Positions 18,919-26,915 of a DNA stretch of 64,000 nucleotides are shown here, piece after piece. The notes beneath the pieces were generated by a model that had not been told where the DNA came from, ran no database searches, and saw only the letters and a list, made by a program, of their open reading frames with translations. Position 1 is the first letter of the stretch. Each line of letters begins with the position of its first letter. The stretch comes from Micromonospora sp. LH3U1 (lineage in GTDB: Bacteria > Actinomycetota > Actinomycetes > Mycobacteriales > Micromonosporaceae): positions 3,843,501 through 3,907,500 of the forward strand of contig NZ_CP116936.1 of assembly GCF_028475105.1 (NCBI RefSeq), read 5' to 3'. Position numbers and translations under genes: made by a program.

Positions 18919-20181
18919 TTAGTTTTTGTGTGCTGACGGAGACGGTTCTGCGGCGTGCTGCTGACGCAGCACCGGCACCAGCAGCAGGGTCGGTAGCAGC
19001 AGCAGCGGCACCACCAGCAGCGCGCGCAGGGTGCCGACGTCGTCGCCGAGCAGCCCCAGCAACGGCGGCCCACCCAGGAACGCGGTGTAGCCGATCACCG
19101 CCACCACGCTCACCCGCACCGGCGCGTGGGCCTCCTCGTCTGCCGCCGCGCTCATCCCGACCGGGAAGCCCAGCGACGCACCGAGGCCCCACAGCGCGAC
19201 GCCGACGATGGCCAGCGGTCCGGAGCCGGCCAGTACGGCCAGGCTGGCGCCGACCACGGCGAGCCCGATGGTGCTGCTGAGCACCGGCACCCGACCCCAC
19301 CGGTCCAGCGCGACCGTGCCCGCGGTGCGCCCGACGGTCATGCCCACGACGAAGACAGCGAAGACCGCCGCGCCGGCCGCCTCGCTCAGGTCCCGGCCGT
19401 CCACGAACGCGACGGCCAGCCAGTCGTTGGCGGCGCCCTCGGTGAACGCCGCCACCAGCACGAACAGCCCGATCAGCAGGGTGCGCGGCTCCCGCCAGGC
19501 GGCGAGCTGCGCCCGGCGACGGGCAGCCGGGGTGGCGTCCGCCGGGTCGCCGGTGTGATCGCTTCCCACGGGCAGGAACGTCCGGGCGGCGAGCACCGTG
19601 CCGGTCATCACGACCACCGCCACCGCGACGAGATGCGCGCCGACCGGCACGTCGAACCGGGCCGCCCCGGCGCCGAGCACCGCTCCGGCCACCGAACCGA
19701 GGCTCCACCCCGCGTGGAAACGGGGCATGATCGTACGACCCAGCAGCCGCTCCACCGCCGCGCCCTCGACGTTCATCGCCACGTCACAGGCGCCGGAGCC
19801 GTAGCCGAGGACGGCCAACCCCACGGCGACGACGGCGAACGACCCGGTCATCGTGGCGCCCAGCCCCGCCACGGTCAGGCCGACCGCGACCAGCACGGTG
19901 GCCAGGGTGACGGTGCGGGCCGCGCCGAGTCGCTGGGCGAGCAGGCCGGAGGTGGGCATGGCGAGCAGCGCGCCGACGCTCATCGCCAGCAGGAGCAACC
20001 CGAGCCGGCCGGCGGAGAGGTCCAACGCCTCGCGGACGGCCGGCACCCGGGAGAACCAACTGCCGACGGCCAGCCCGTTGAGGGTGAAGGTGACAGCGAC
20101 GCCGTTGCGGGCGAGCCGCACAGCCCGTGAAGGCGGCGGTGCGGTGTCCGGGGCTACGGGTCGGCTGGTGGGGGCGCTCAC
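18919..20181 (-). CDS. MFS transporter
   Basis: A 420-residue, about 12-helix major facilitator. It begins near VSAPTSRPV with a GTG at 20181. Helices include VAVTFTLNGLAVGSWF, LGLLLLAMSVGALLAMP, FAVVAVGLAVLGYGSG and FALIVG-like segments. The A-like loop is SGLLAQRLGAARTV, and the second-half repeat loop is GTVALDRWGRVPV. A conserved NVEG (ACDVAMNVEGAAVE) and RFHAGWSLGSVAGA place it near the YbjJ/FucP-like group. Substrate is unknown. It is divergent from the LacI regulator at 20341, which could control it. Confidence 0.88.
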   Translation of the reverse strand: MSAPTSRPVAPDTAPPPSRAVRLARNGVAVTFTLNGLAVGSWFSRVPAVREALDLSAGRLGLLLLAMSVGALLAMPTSGLLAQRLGAARTVTLATVLVAVGLTVAGLGATMTGSFAVVAVGLAVLGYGSGACDVAMNVEGAAVERLLGRTIMPRFHAGWSLGSVAGAVLGAGAARFDVPVGAHLVAVAVVVMTGTVLAARTFLPVGSDHTGDPADATPAARRRAQLAAWREPRTLLIGLFVLVAAFTEGAANDWLAVAFVDGRDLSEAAGAAVFAVFVVGMTVGRTAGTVALDRWGRVPVLSSTIGLAVVGASLAVLAGSGPLAIVGVALWGLGASLGFPVGMSAAADEEAHAPVRVSVVAVIGYTAFLGGPPLLGLLGDDVGTLRALLVVPLLLLPTLLLVPVLRQQHAAEPSPSAHKN

Positions 20182-20340
20182 GGGGTCAGGTCCTCTTCCT
20201 CGGGGTGATCTCCTCGCACGATCGCACACCTGAGAGCGTTACCACCACAACCGGCAGCGCCCCTTACCGCTCACGGGCTGGCAAGGGCATGATGTGAGCA
20301 GGCGTTTGTCCGACCGGATGGGCCGCCGCAGGAGGCAACG

Positions 20341-21333
20341 ATGACGGCAGCGGCACACCGACCGGCCACTCTCGAGGACGTCGCGCGGGTCGCCGGGGTG
20401 TCCCGGTCCACCGCGTCGCGGGTGATCGCCGGCACCGGGTTCGCCTCGCCGGCAGCCCGGGAACTGGTCACGGCAGCCGTCGACCAGCTCGCCTACGTGC
20501 CCAACCCGGCCGCCCGGGCGCTGGTCCGCGGCGGCGGAGGCGTACGACTTGTCGTGGCCGTTCTGGGGACCAGCGCGGCGGTGCTGGACGACCCGTACGT
20601 CCACCGGGTGGTCGGCTCGGCCGCCCGGGTGTGCACGCCCGCCGGTGTCGGGGTGGCGCTGCACTGGCTGCCGCTCGGCGACCCCCGCGGTCTCGAACAG
20701 CTCGCCGGGGACCGCACCGTGTGCGGGGTTCTTCTGGTCAACACCACCGAGGACCTGCTGGAGGCGGTGCCACGGTCGCTACGCGGCCGGGTGGTCTCGA
20801 TCGGCGTCGGCTCGAGGACTGTGCCATCGTTCGACGTCGACAACGCCGCCGGCTCCGACGCGGTGCTGCGTCACCTGTACGCCACGGGTCGCCGCCGGAT
20901 CGCCATGGTCACCGGCCCGCGGTGGCTGCCGTGCGCGCAACGCCCCGTGGAGACGTACCGCCGACTCATGCGCCAGGCCGGCCTGCCCGAGCGGGTGCTG
21001 GCCGGGGACTTCACGGCGGCGCGCGGCCGGGCGGCGGCCGGCGAGGCACTGCGCAGCTGGCCGGACGTCGACGCGATCTACGCGATCAGCGACGACACCG
21101 CGCTCGGGGTGATCGCGGGCCTGCGTGACGCCGGCGTGCGGGTGCCGGGCGATGTCGCGGTGGCCGGCTTCGACGACATCCCGCTGGCCGAGATGACCAC
21201 CCCGGCGCTGACCACGGCGAGCCACCCGGTGGGGCGGATCGCCGTCGCCGCGGCCACCGCCCTGCTGGACGGACGTCCGACCGCTCGGGTGACCCTCTTT
21301 CCGTCCGCCCTGGTGGCCCGGGCCAGCGCCTGA
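20341..21333 (+). CDS. LacI-family transcriptional regulator
   Basis: A 330-residue repressor with an N-terminal HTH and hinge (ATLEDVARVAGVSRSTASRVIAG, then VPNPAARAL at ~60). The periplasmic-binding-protein-like sensor domain has VFLV-type GVLLVNTTED, the dimer/ligand elements HLYATGRRRIAMVTGP and AIYAISDDTALGVIAGLRDAGVRVPGDVAVAGFDDIPLAEM. Strong SD AGGAGG 6 nt before the ATG. It is divergent from the MFS gene, a common regulator-target layout, but no clear LacI palindrome was found in the 160-bp gap. Confidence 0.93.
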   Translation: MTAAAHRPATLEDVARVAGVSRSTASRVIAGTGFASPAARELVTAAVDQLAYVPNPAARALVRGGGGVRLVVAVLGTSAAVLDDPYVHRVVGSAARVCTPAGVGVALHWLPLGDPRGLEQLAGDRTVCGVLLVNTTEDLLEAVPRSLRGRVVSIGVGSRTVPSFDVDNAAGSDAVLRHLYATGRRRIAMVTGPRWLPCAQRPVETYRRLMRQAGLPERVLAGDFTAARGRAAAGEALRSWPDVDAIYAISDDTALGVIAGLRDAGVRVPGDVAVAGFDDIPLAEMTTPALTTASHPVGRIAVAAATALLDGRPTARVTLFPSALVARASA

Positions 21334-21408
21334 GGTCGCCGCCGCTTAACTCGTGGCGGGACGGGTAACCGCGTCGGACGTTGCGTCGACCGCGAGGAGT
21401 GGTGACCC

Positions 21409-22116
21409 GTGTCCGACTCCGCGCCGCCGCACCGGGACCCGGCGCAGGGTCCTCGGCACGGCCGGTTGGCCACACGACCCCACCCGCCGGTGACGCCGGG
21501 TCCCACCGGGCTCGTGCCGATGACCGGCCCCGACGGTGGCCGGGTGGCTCTGGCGTACGTCCCGGAGCCGGCAGCCGACGCTTCGCCGTACCGGTTGGTG
21601 CTGCTCCTGCACGGTGCGGGCGGCTCGGCGCGGCAAGGGCTGGACCTGCTGCTGCCCGTCGCGGACGCACATCACCTGCTGCTGGTCGCTCCGCAGTCGT
21701 CGGCGGCCAGTTGGGATCTGATCGCCGGCGGCTTCGGGGCGGACGTCGGGCGCATCGACGGGCTGCTGGCGACCGTCTTCGACGGCTACCCGGTGTACGA
21801 CGTGACGCTCGGCGGCTTCTCCGACGGCGCCTCGTACGCGCTGTCGCTGGGCCTGGCCAACGGCGACCTGATCGATGCGGTGGTGGCCTTCTCCCCTGGT
21901 TTCGCCGCGCCACCGGTCACCGACGGCCGTCCACGGATCTTCGTGTCGCACGGTGTGGACGACCGGGTGCTGCCCATCGACGTGTGCAGCCGCCGACTCG
22001 TCCCCCACCTGCACGACCTCGGCTACGACGTCAGCTACGAGGAGTTCCACGGCGGCCACGACGTCCCCACCCCGATCCGCGATGCCGCCACCACCTGGCT
22101 CACCACCCCACCCTGA
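21409..22116 (+). CDS. Alpha/beta-hydrolase, LpqC/phospholipase-carboxylesterase type
   Basis: A 235-residue serine hydrolase. The oxyanion motif LLLHGAGGSA is followed by the nucleophile elbow GGFSDGAS. The acid is in HGVDDRVLPID and the catalytic His in FHGGHDVPTP, in canonical order. There is no signal peptide, and an N-terminal 35-residue His/Pro-rich extension precedes the fold. It lies 75 nt downstream of the LacI gene on the same strand and may be co-transcribed. Natural substrate unknown. Confidence 0.88.
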   Translation: MSDSAPPHRDPAQGPRHGRLATRPHPPVTPGPTGLVPMTGPDGGRVALAYVPEPAADASPYRLVLLLHGAGGSARQGLDLLLPVADAHHLLLVAPQSSAASWDLIAGGFGADVGRIDGLLATVFDGYPVYDVTLGGFSDGASYALSLGLANGDLIDAVVAFSPGFAAPPVTDGRPRIFVSHGVDDRVLPIDVCSRRLVPHLHDLGYDVSYEEFHGGHDVPTPIRDAATTWLTTPP

Positions 22117-22143
22117 CCCGGTCCAGCCCCCACCCCCGCCCCG

Positions 22144-22199
22144 CCCCCGTCCCCATCCCCATCCCCGTCCCCGTCCCCGTCCCCGTCCCCGTCCCCGTC
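22144..22199. repeat. Hexanucleotide low-complexity tract (CCCCRT)n
   Basis: About nine head-to-tail copies of CCCCGT or CCCCAT directly downstream of the esterase stop and abutting the palindrome at 22198. It is a simple-sequence repeat of a kind prone to slippage, with no coding role seen. Confidence 0.8.
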
Positions 22200-22270
22200 G
22201 ATCATGGAGTTGTGGTGGGCGATTGACGGCCTTACGCGGCTTATGCGAGGCACCACAAGTCCATGATCGA
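22198..22270. repeat. Palindrome between convergent genes, family 2 copy 2
   Basis: Twenty-nucleotide arms TCGATCATGGAGTTGTGGTG (22198-22217) and its complement (22251-22270) with a single mismatch, around a 33-nt spacer. It sits between the plus-strand esterase and the minus-strand FUSC gene. It shares its arm sequence with 17835-17889. Candidate bidirectional terminator or mobile palindromic repeat. Confidence 0.82.
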
Positions 22271-22372
22271 CGGCGGCGGGGCGGGGCAGGGGCGGGGCGG
22301 GGCGGGGGCGCGGGGAGGCGGGGCCTGGTCAGCGGCCAGGGCAGGCGCTGGGAGAGCCTCGCGTGGTCTTGG

Positions 22373-23503
22373 TCAGACGGCGGGGAGGCCCAGGGCTTCG
22401 TCGACGCGGGCGAGGACGGCGACGTCGTCCTCGGGGTTGACGCCACGCAGCAGGTCGATTGCCGTAGCCCGGACCTGACCGATGATCATGGCTAGTGGGA
22501 GGGTCTGCGTCGAGCCGAAGAGCTGCCCGGCGGTGTGCACGGCGGCCAGCGCCGATTCGTCGGCCCGGGTGGCGTGCTGGTCGGCGGTCTCGTCCTGCCC
22601 GTCCAGGTCGGCGGCGAGGGCGGCACCGGCCTGGCGGACCGCCTCGGCCAGCGACCGCAGGGCGGCGCCCAGTTCGGGCGGGGCCGGGGTGCGCAGCCGG
22701 CTGAGTGTCACACCGGCTCGGGCCAGCACCCGCACGTTGCGGACCGCGTAGTCGATCTGCCGGATCGACTCGTCCACCGACCTCAGCCGACCGATGTGCC
22801 GGCGCCGCCGTACGTTGAGCCGCAGCGCCTCACCGGCGGCCAGCACCCCGTCGCGCAGCCCGTCCACCCGGGCGTCCATCCCCCGGGCCTGCGTCAGCGC
22901 GGCGACCGCGGCGGCCTCGTCGCGGTGGTCCAGCGCGTCGGCGACCCCGCCCAGCAGCCCGGCCAACTCGTCGAAGGTCCGCCGTACCTCGGCGACAAGC
23001 GGTGCCAGCGGGCGTCGGGCGTCGACCAGCAGGCTGGCCGCGAGTGCTACCGCGCCACCGATGAGCGCGTCGACGAAGCGGAACGGCACCAACGACCCGT
23101 CCGGCGGTGCGACCACCACCAGGTAGAGCGCGGAGACCGCGGCCTGCACCAGCGTCACGCCGGTGGCGCCGAAGGCCACCGCGAGCAGGACGGTGAGCAG
23201 GATGACGGTGAAGACCGTCCAGGTGCTGCCCGGGCCGAGCGCCTGCACCACCAGGTCCGCGACGAGCACCCCGGCGGCGACCCCGAGGACGACCTCGACG
23301 GCCCGGCGGATGCGTTGGCCCCGGGCCTGACCGAGAACGATCAGTGCTGCGGCCGGCGCGAAGAAGGGCTGCGGGTGCCCGAGCAACCGGGTGGCCAGCA
23401 GCCAGGCCACGGTCGCGGCGACGGTCGCCTCCAGCACCGGCCGCCAGCCGTGTCGAAGCCGCCCACCGGCCGTCCGCAGGCCGCTGAACCGCCTCATCGC
23501 CAC
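22373..23503 (-). CDS. FUSC-family aromatic-acid-exporter-like membrane protein
   Basis: A 376-residue protein with six hydrophobic segments in the first ~165 residues (for example FAPAAALIVLGQARGQRI, VFTVILLTVLLAVAFGATG, FVDALIGGAVALAASLLVD). A long cytoplasmic alpha-helical region rich in Ala/Arg/Asp follows. This is the FUSC/ArAE half-transporter layout: one N-terminal TM bundle plus soluble helices. The RGQRIRRAVEVVLGVAAGVLVAD motif is typical. Substrate unknown. It is monocistronic, facing the esterase. Confidence 0.82.
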   Translation of the reverse strand: MAMRRFSGLRTAGGRLRHGWRPVLEATVAATVAWLLATRLLGHPQPFFAPAAALIVLGQARGQRIRRAVEVVLGVAAGVLVADLVVQALGPGSTWTVFTVILLTVLLAVAFGATGVTLVQAAVSALYLVVVAPPDGSLVPFRFVDALIGGAVALAASLLVDARRPLAPLVAEVRRTFDELAGLLGGVADALDHRDEAAAVAALTQARGMDARVDGLRDGVLAAGEALRLNVRRRRHIGRLRSVDESIRQIDYAVRNVRVLARAGVTLSRLRTPAPPELGAALRSLAEAVRQAGAALAADLDGQDETADQHATRADESALAAVHTAGQLFGSTQTLPLAMIIGQVRATAIDLLRGVNPEDDVAVLARVDEALGLPAV

Positions 23504-23674
23504 CCACCCTCCAACGCGCTGGCCGGTCTACCGCAACCCGGCCCGGCACCACGCCGCCAACCCACGGCACCCGAGGCGATCGTCTCCGATCACGCGACGG
23601 ACCTGCTCACCGGGGGGCTGCTCCGCGCCCCGCCCGGCGTGCCAGCGACACGATCGCCAACCGGGCATGGCCCG

Positions 23675-24142
23675 CTACGCGGACTGGCGACCTCCGGCGG
23701 GTTGAGCCGACCCCGTGGGCGTCCGGCCGGTGACCGCCGCGGCGTACTCGGGTGAGGCGAGGAACTCGGTCAGCACCTCGACGGTGCCCGGAGTCCAGGC
23801 GCGGCCGTCGAGCACTTCGTCGCCGGCCACGAAGACCATCGCCGCGCCCTCACCGAGGACGACGTCCTCCTGCCGTGCCCGGGTGAGACCGAGGAAGTAG
23901 TGCTTCACCCGATCCAGTTCGGGCAGCGGTTGCACGGCGATCGGGTGCAGCGGCCCGTCAGCGTGCAGGCCGGTCTCCTCCCACAGCTCCCGCTCGGCGG
24001 TCTGCTCCGGCGTCTCCCCCGGCTCGCCGTGGCCGCCGGGCAGCCCCCAGACGTTCGGGTGGTGCGTCGCGTTGCCGTCGCGCAGTTGCAGCAGCAGTTG
24101 CCCGTCGGGATCCACCAGCATTACGCACGCGATCACGTTCAT
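23675..24142 (-). CDS. Nudix hydrolase
   Basis: A 155-residue single-domain protein, likely a nucleoside-diphosphate-X pyrophosphatase. The Nudix box is complete (GHGEPGETPEQTAERELWEETG, residues ~37-58: Gly, Glu, REL, EExG). It follows the NVWGLPGG lead-in and a short N-terminal beta-strand region (IACVMLVDPDGQLLLQLR). It has a disordered 20-residue tail. Specificity cannot be read from sequence. Confidence 0.9.
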   Translation of the reverse strand: MNVIACVMLVDPDGQLLLQLRDGNATHHPNVWGLPGGHGEPGETPEQTAERELWEETGLHADGPLHPIAVQPLPELDRVKHYFLGLTRARQEDVVLGEGAAMVFVAGDEVLDGRAWTPGTVEVLTEFLASPEYAAAVTGRTPTGSAQPAGGRQSA

Positions 24143-24220
24143 CCGATCACCCTACGGCCGACGAGGAACCGTCGTCGGCCCAAAACTCCAGAATAGCCAT
24201 TCGGGCCTTCTTCGGGCTCA

Positions 24221-24248
24221 TTCAAAGATGACAGTCCGTCGGTACAAT
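24221..24248 (+). promoter_or_regulatory. Putative promoter for the lipoprotein gene
   Basis: TTCAAA (24221-24226), a 16-nt spacer and TACAAT (24243-24248), inside a local dip in G+C content between divergent genes. Transcription would begin near 24255, leaving a ~58-nt leader. Assigned by eye. Confidence 0.45.
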
Positions 24249-24312
24249 CGGCGACTGCGTTGTGACCGATCGCTGACTGCTCATGGTGAAAGCGATCACA
24301 CACACTGAGCCC

Positions 24313-25086
24313 ATGAACAGGAGAGTCAACCGCGGTAAGGCACTCCGCGTCGCGGTGTGTCTTCTCCTTCTCGCCGCGCTGAGCGGCTGCATGCAACTCA
24401 ACATGGGTCTCACCGTCAACGCCGATGACACGGTCGACGGGCAGTTGCTGCTGACGGCCCAGAAGTCCCTGCTGAGCTCGCGGAACAAGAACATCCCGGC
24501 GGCCTTCGCGGAGCTGCGGCAGAACATTCCCGCCCTGCCGGCAGGCGAAGAGACCGGCTACCAGGACGACAAACTCTTCGGCACCCAGATCGCTTACCGT
24601 AAGGCGCCGCTGGCAGGTTTCGACACGGAGAGCGTGAAACTGGTCCGGGACGGCGATCTGTATCGCTTCACGTTGCCGCTCGATCCGTCGAAATACGGCG
24701 GAAAGGTGGCGCAGCAGAATCCGCAGCAGCAGCAGGCATTCCTCAAGTTGATGTCGTTTGAGATCTCGGTGACGTTTCCCGGCCGAGTGATCGACAGCAA
24801 TGGCACAGTCAACGGCCGGTCGGTCAGCTGGAAGGTGGACTCCAACCAGGACAAGCCGACCGAGCTGCGTGCCGTGGCCGAGGCGCCACCTCGACCGTCC
24901 GCCTCGCCGGCCGCCGCCGGCGACGGAGGCGGGTTCCCCTGGCTGCTCATCGTCGGCGGAGCGCTCCTCCTGCTGCTGCTCGCCGCGGTGGTCGTACTCC
25001 TGTTGCGCCGCCGTCACCCCGCGGCGCCGGCTGCGCCGGGACCGACCGCGCCGGGCCCGCCCGCCGGCGCCCCGGGGCCCGGCTGA
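24313..25086 (+). CDS. LppM-like lipoprotein (DUF3153 type) with C-terminal membrane helix
   Basis: A 257-residue product with a signal peptide and lipobox LLAALSGC. Then MQLNMGLTVNADDTVDGQLLLT opens an LppM-type beta-rich domain. A QQNPQQQQAF loop and a Ser/Pro linker are followed by a transmembrane helix (FPWLLIVGGALLLLLLAAVVVLLLRRR) and a Pro/Gly/Ala tail. Lipid anchor plus TM helix matches the LppM family of actinobacteria. The ATG at 24313 is chosen because it gives a normal signal peptide; a start at 24283 is possible. It lies just upstream of the CIS genes, and whether it belongs to that unit is open. Confidence 0.8.
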   Translation: MNRRVNRGKALRVAVCLLLLAALSGCMQLNMGLTVNADDTVDGQLLLTAQKSLLSSRNKNIPAAFAELRQNIPALPAGEETGYQDDKLFGTQIAYRKAPLAGFDTESVKLVRDGDLYRFTLPLDPSKYGGKVAQQNPQQQQAFLKLMSFEISVTFPGRVIDSNGTVNGRSVSWKVDSNQDKPTELRAVAEAPPRPSASPAAAGDGGGFPWLLIVGGALLLLLLAAVVVLLLRRRHPAAPAAPGPTAPGPPAGAPGPG

Positions 25087-25232
25087 TCCACCTGGTGGCC
25101 GGCTCAGCCGGCCACGCCCGGCCCCGGCCGCCCCCGAGACGACGGCGACCGGCCCCGGTGCTCCCCGCCCGGAGCACCGGACCTCACCACCACCACATCC
25201 CGGTCGCACCATCGCAGAAAAGGGGGATCGCC

Positions 25233-25577
25233 GTGAACGATCTCTTCACCTGGGCAGCCCTGGGGAGCATCGCCGGCGCGAGCGCCGCCACCCTGCTGGC
25301 CACCAACGTCATCGGCGGGCTGATCGGCCCGAGCGGCGACAAGCTCCGCAAGTGGATCGCCATCGCCATCGCGCTCCTGCTGTCCTACGTGACAGCGGCG
25401 TTCGCCGACGACGCCGGCGGCGAGAAATGGGTCATCGCGTTCTTCAACGCGCTGGTCATCTTCTCCGCCGCGCTCGGCGTCAACCAGTTCCCGCCCGGCA
25501 ACCGGCAGGCGACCCAACCGTCGCCGACGCAGGTCGCGCAGGGTCGTGAGCCCCGAGTCTTCCGTTCCTGGGTCTGA
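25233..25577 (+). CDS. Small multi-helix membrane protein at the head of the CIS locus
   Basis: A 114-residue protein from a GTG preceded by AAAGGGGG. Three hydrophobic segments are visible (LFTWAALGSIAGASAATLLATNVIGGLI, WIAIAIALLLSYVTAAFA, WVIAFFNALVIFSAALGVN), followed by a soluble polar tail. The pattern resembles small holin-like membrane proteins, but no family is recognised. It is separated by 11 nt from the next gene and in the same direction, so probably one operon with the CIS structural genes. A holin-like or membrane-docking role is an inference from context. Confidence 0.65.
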   Translation: MNDLFTWAALGSIAGASAATLLATNVIGGLIGPSGDKLRKWIAIAIALLLSYVTAAFADDAGGEKWVIAFFNALVIFSAALGVNQFPPGNRQATQPSPTQVAQGREPRVFRSWV

Positions 25578-25588
25578 GGGGTGACGTC

Positions 25589-26197
25589 ATGGTCTTCGGA
25601 ATCATCAGCGCGGCGGTCCAGGTCGGCTTCGGCGCCCTGTTCGGCTTCCTCGCCGGCGGCCCGATCGGGCTGCTGATCGGCGCCGTCGTGGGCCTGCTGG
25701 TCGGCGCGGTCTTCGGCTGGTCGGTGGCCTCCGCCGGGGTGTACGCGGCGGACGCCCGCGGCATCTTCCTCTTCGTCGTCGACCACACCTGGAGCCTGCT
25801 CAACACGGTCGTCGGCGCCATCTACCTGGCCGTGCACCTGATCTTCGGGCACTCGCTGGACCGGCCCACCTCGTCCGGCAGCGGCCGGGTCAGCGTGGTC
25901 GAGGGGGTCTCGCCCCGCTACGCCACCACCATCGGCACGGTCTGCGCGGGCTCCAGCTCGGGCATCCAGCGGCACGAGGACGTGCACATCTTCCAGGGTC
26001 GTCTGCTCGGCCCGCTCTACATCCCGCTGGTGCTGGCCAACTATGTCCTGTTCACCATCGCCCCGGTGTGGCTGCTCTACCACGACCACACCAACGCCCC
26101 GATCAACCGGTTCACCCGGTACTTCGAGATCGGCGTCTACCCGCACGTGTGGAACGAGGCCATCGCGTACCGGATCCAGGGGACGCCGCCGCGATGA
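25589..26197 (+). CDS. Membrane protein with glycine-zipper helices and an HEXXH motif
   Basis: A 202-residue protein. The N-terminal Gly-rich hydrophobic pair is FGALFGFLAGGPIGLLIGAVVGLLVGAVFG. A third helix around LNTVVGAIYLAVHLIFG and a C-terminal helix LVLANYVLFTIAPVWLLY follow. Between them H129-E-D-V-H133 matches the zinc-metallopeptidase HEXXH signature, in the context GIQRHEDVHIFQGRLLGP. No family is recognised. It overlaps the DUF4255 gene by 4 nt (ATGA), so it is translated together with the CIS cap protein. It could be a protease for envelope remodelling, or HEXXH may be coincidental. Confidence 0.7.
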   Translation: MVFGIISAAVQVGFGALFGFLAGGPIGLLIGAVVGLLVGAVFGWSVASAGVYAADARGIFLFVVDHTWSLLNTVVGAIYLAVHLIFGHSLDRPTSSGSGRVSVVEGVSPRYATTIGTVCAGSSSGIQRHEDVHIFQGRLLGPLYIPLVLANYVLFTIAPVWLLYHDHTNAPINRFTRYFEIGVYPHVWNEAIAYRIQGTPPR

Positions 26198-26892
26198 CCA
26201 CTGACGGGCGCGGACCGATCGAGACGGCCACCGCCGAGCTGGCCGCCTGGCTGACCAGCGCGGCGGGGGAACCCGTCCCGATCGGCCCGCCCCGCGCCGA
26301 CGGCGACGCCGCCGGGCTCACCCTCTGGCCGATGGAGCTGCGCCCGGCCCGGCAGACCCGCTCCAGCGGCGCGGTCCGCGAACCGTACCGGTTCACGGTC
26401 CGCTATCTCCTCTGCGTCACCGGGCCGGCCGGGTTGCCCCGGCTGGACCGGGTGCTCACCGCCGCGACCAGCGACGGCAGCTACCCGGTCGTCCTGGAGG
26501 CGGGCGACCCACCACTCTGGACGGCGTTCGGCGCGACTCCCCGCCCGGCGCTGCTGATCGACGTACCCGCGCAGGTGGACCACCCGACCCCGGCCGCTCC
26601 GCCGGTGCTGCAACCGCTGCGGCTGCGGCAACTCGAGGTGCGCACCCTCAACGGCCGCGTCGTCGGTCCCGAGGACCAACCACTGGCGGCGATGCGGGTC
26701 GAACTTCCCGGCACCGGGTCCGCCACCCGCACCGACCCCGACGGCCGGTTCCTGATCGTCGGCGTCCCGCACGACCCCGAGCACCCGAGCCCGATCCGGC
26801 TCCGGCTGACCGGGCGCGGGCTCATCCTCACCGCCGACGTCGATCCCGCCGAACCCGACATCGTCATCGTCTGCGCGCCACCGACCCACTGA
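26194..26892 (+). CDS. CIS tail-terminator/cap protein, DUF4255 (Pvc16/Afp16-like)
   Basis: A 232-residue protein. Residues 1-135 match the DUF4255/Pvc16 N-terminal layout (PIETATAELAAWL, RFTVRYLLCVTG, LDRVLTAA, YPVVLEA). This domain caps the tube-sheath end in extracellular contractile injection systems. Residues ~149-232 form a carboxypeptidase-regulatory-like beta-sandwich (LNGRVVGPEDQPLAAMRVELPG, DPDGRFLIVGVP) that is an addition to the basic cap. The ATG overlaps the preceding stop. In PVC/Afp loci this gene is last, whereas here it leads the structural genes. Confidence 0.82.
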   Translation: MTTDGRGPIETATAELAAWLTSAAGEPVPIGPPRADGDAAGLTLWPMELRPARQTRSSGAVREPYRFTVRYLLCVTGPAGLPRLDRVLTAATSDGSYPVVLEAGDPPLWTAFGATPRPALLIDVPAQVDHPTPAAPPVLQPLRLRQLEVRTLNGRVVGPEDQPLAAMRVELPGTGSATRTDPDGRFLIVGVPHDPEHPSPIRLRLTGRGLILTADVDPAEPDIVIVCAPPTH

Positions 26893-26915
26893 CGCCCACC
26901 CGCACTGGAGGACCG

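Noticed and set aside
22144..22199. CCCCRT tract considered as a replication or binding-site array
   Set aside because: Simple-sequence repeat with no flanking initiator gene or conserved palindromic unit; slippage is the simplest explanation.
23504..23674. Gap between the FUSC and Nudix genes checked for a small gene
   Set aside because: No start with SD followed by an open frame of meaningful composition.
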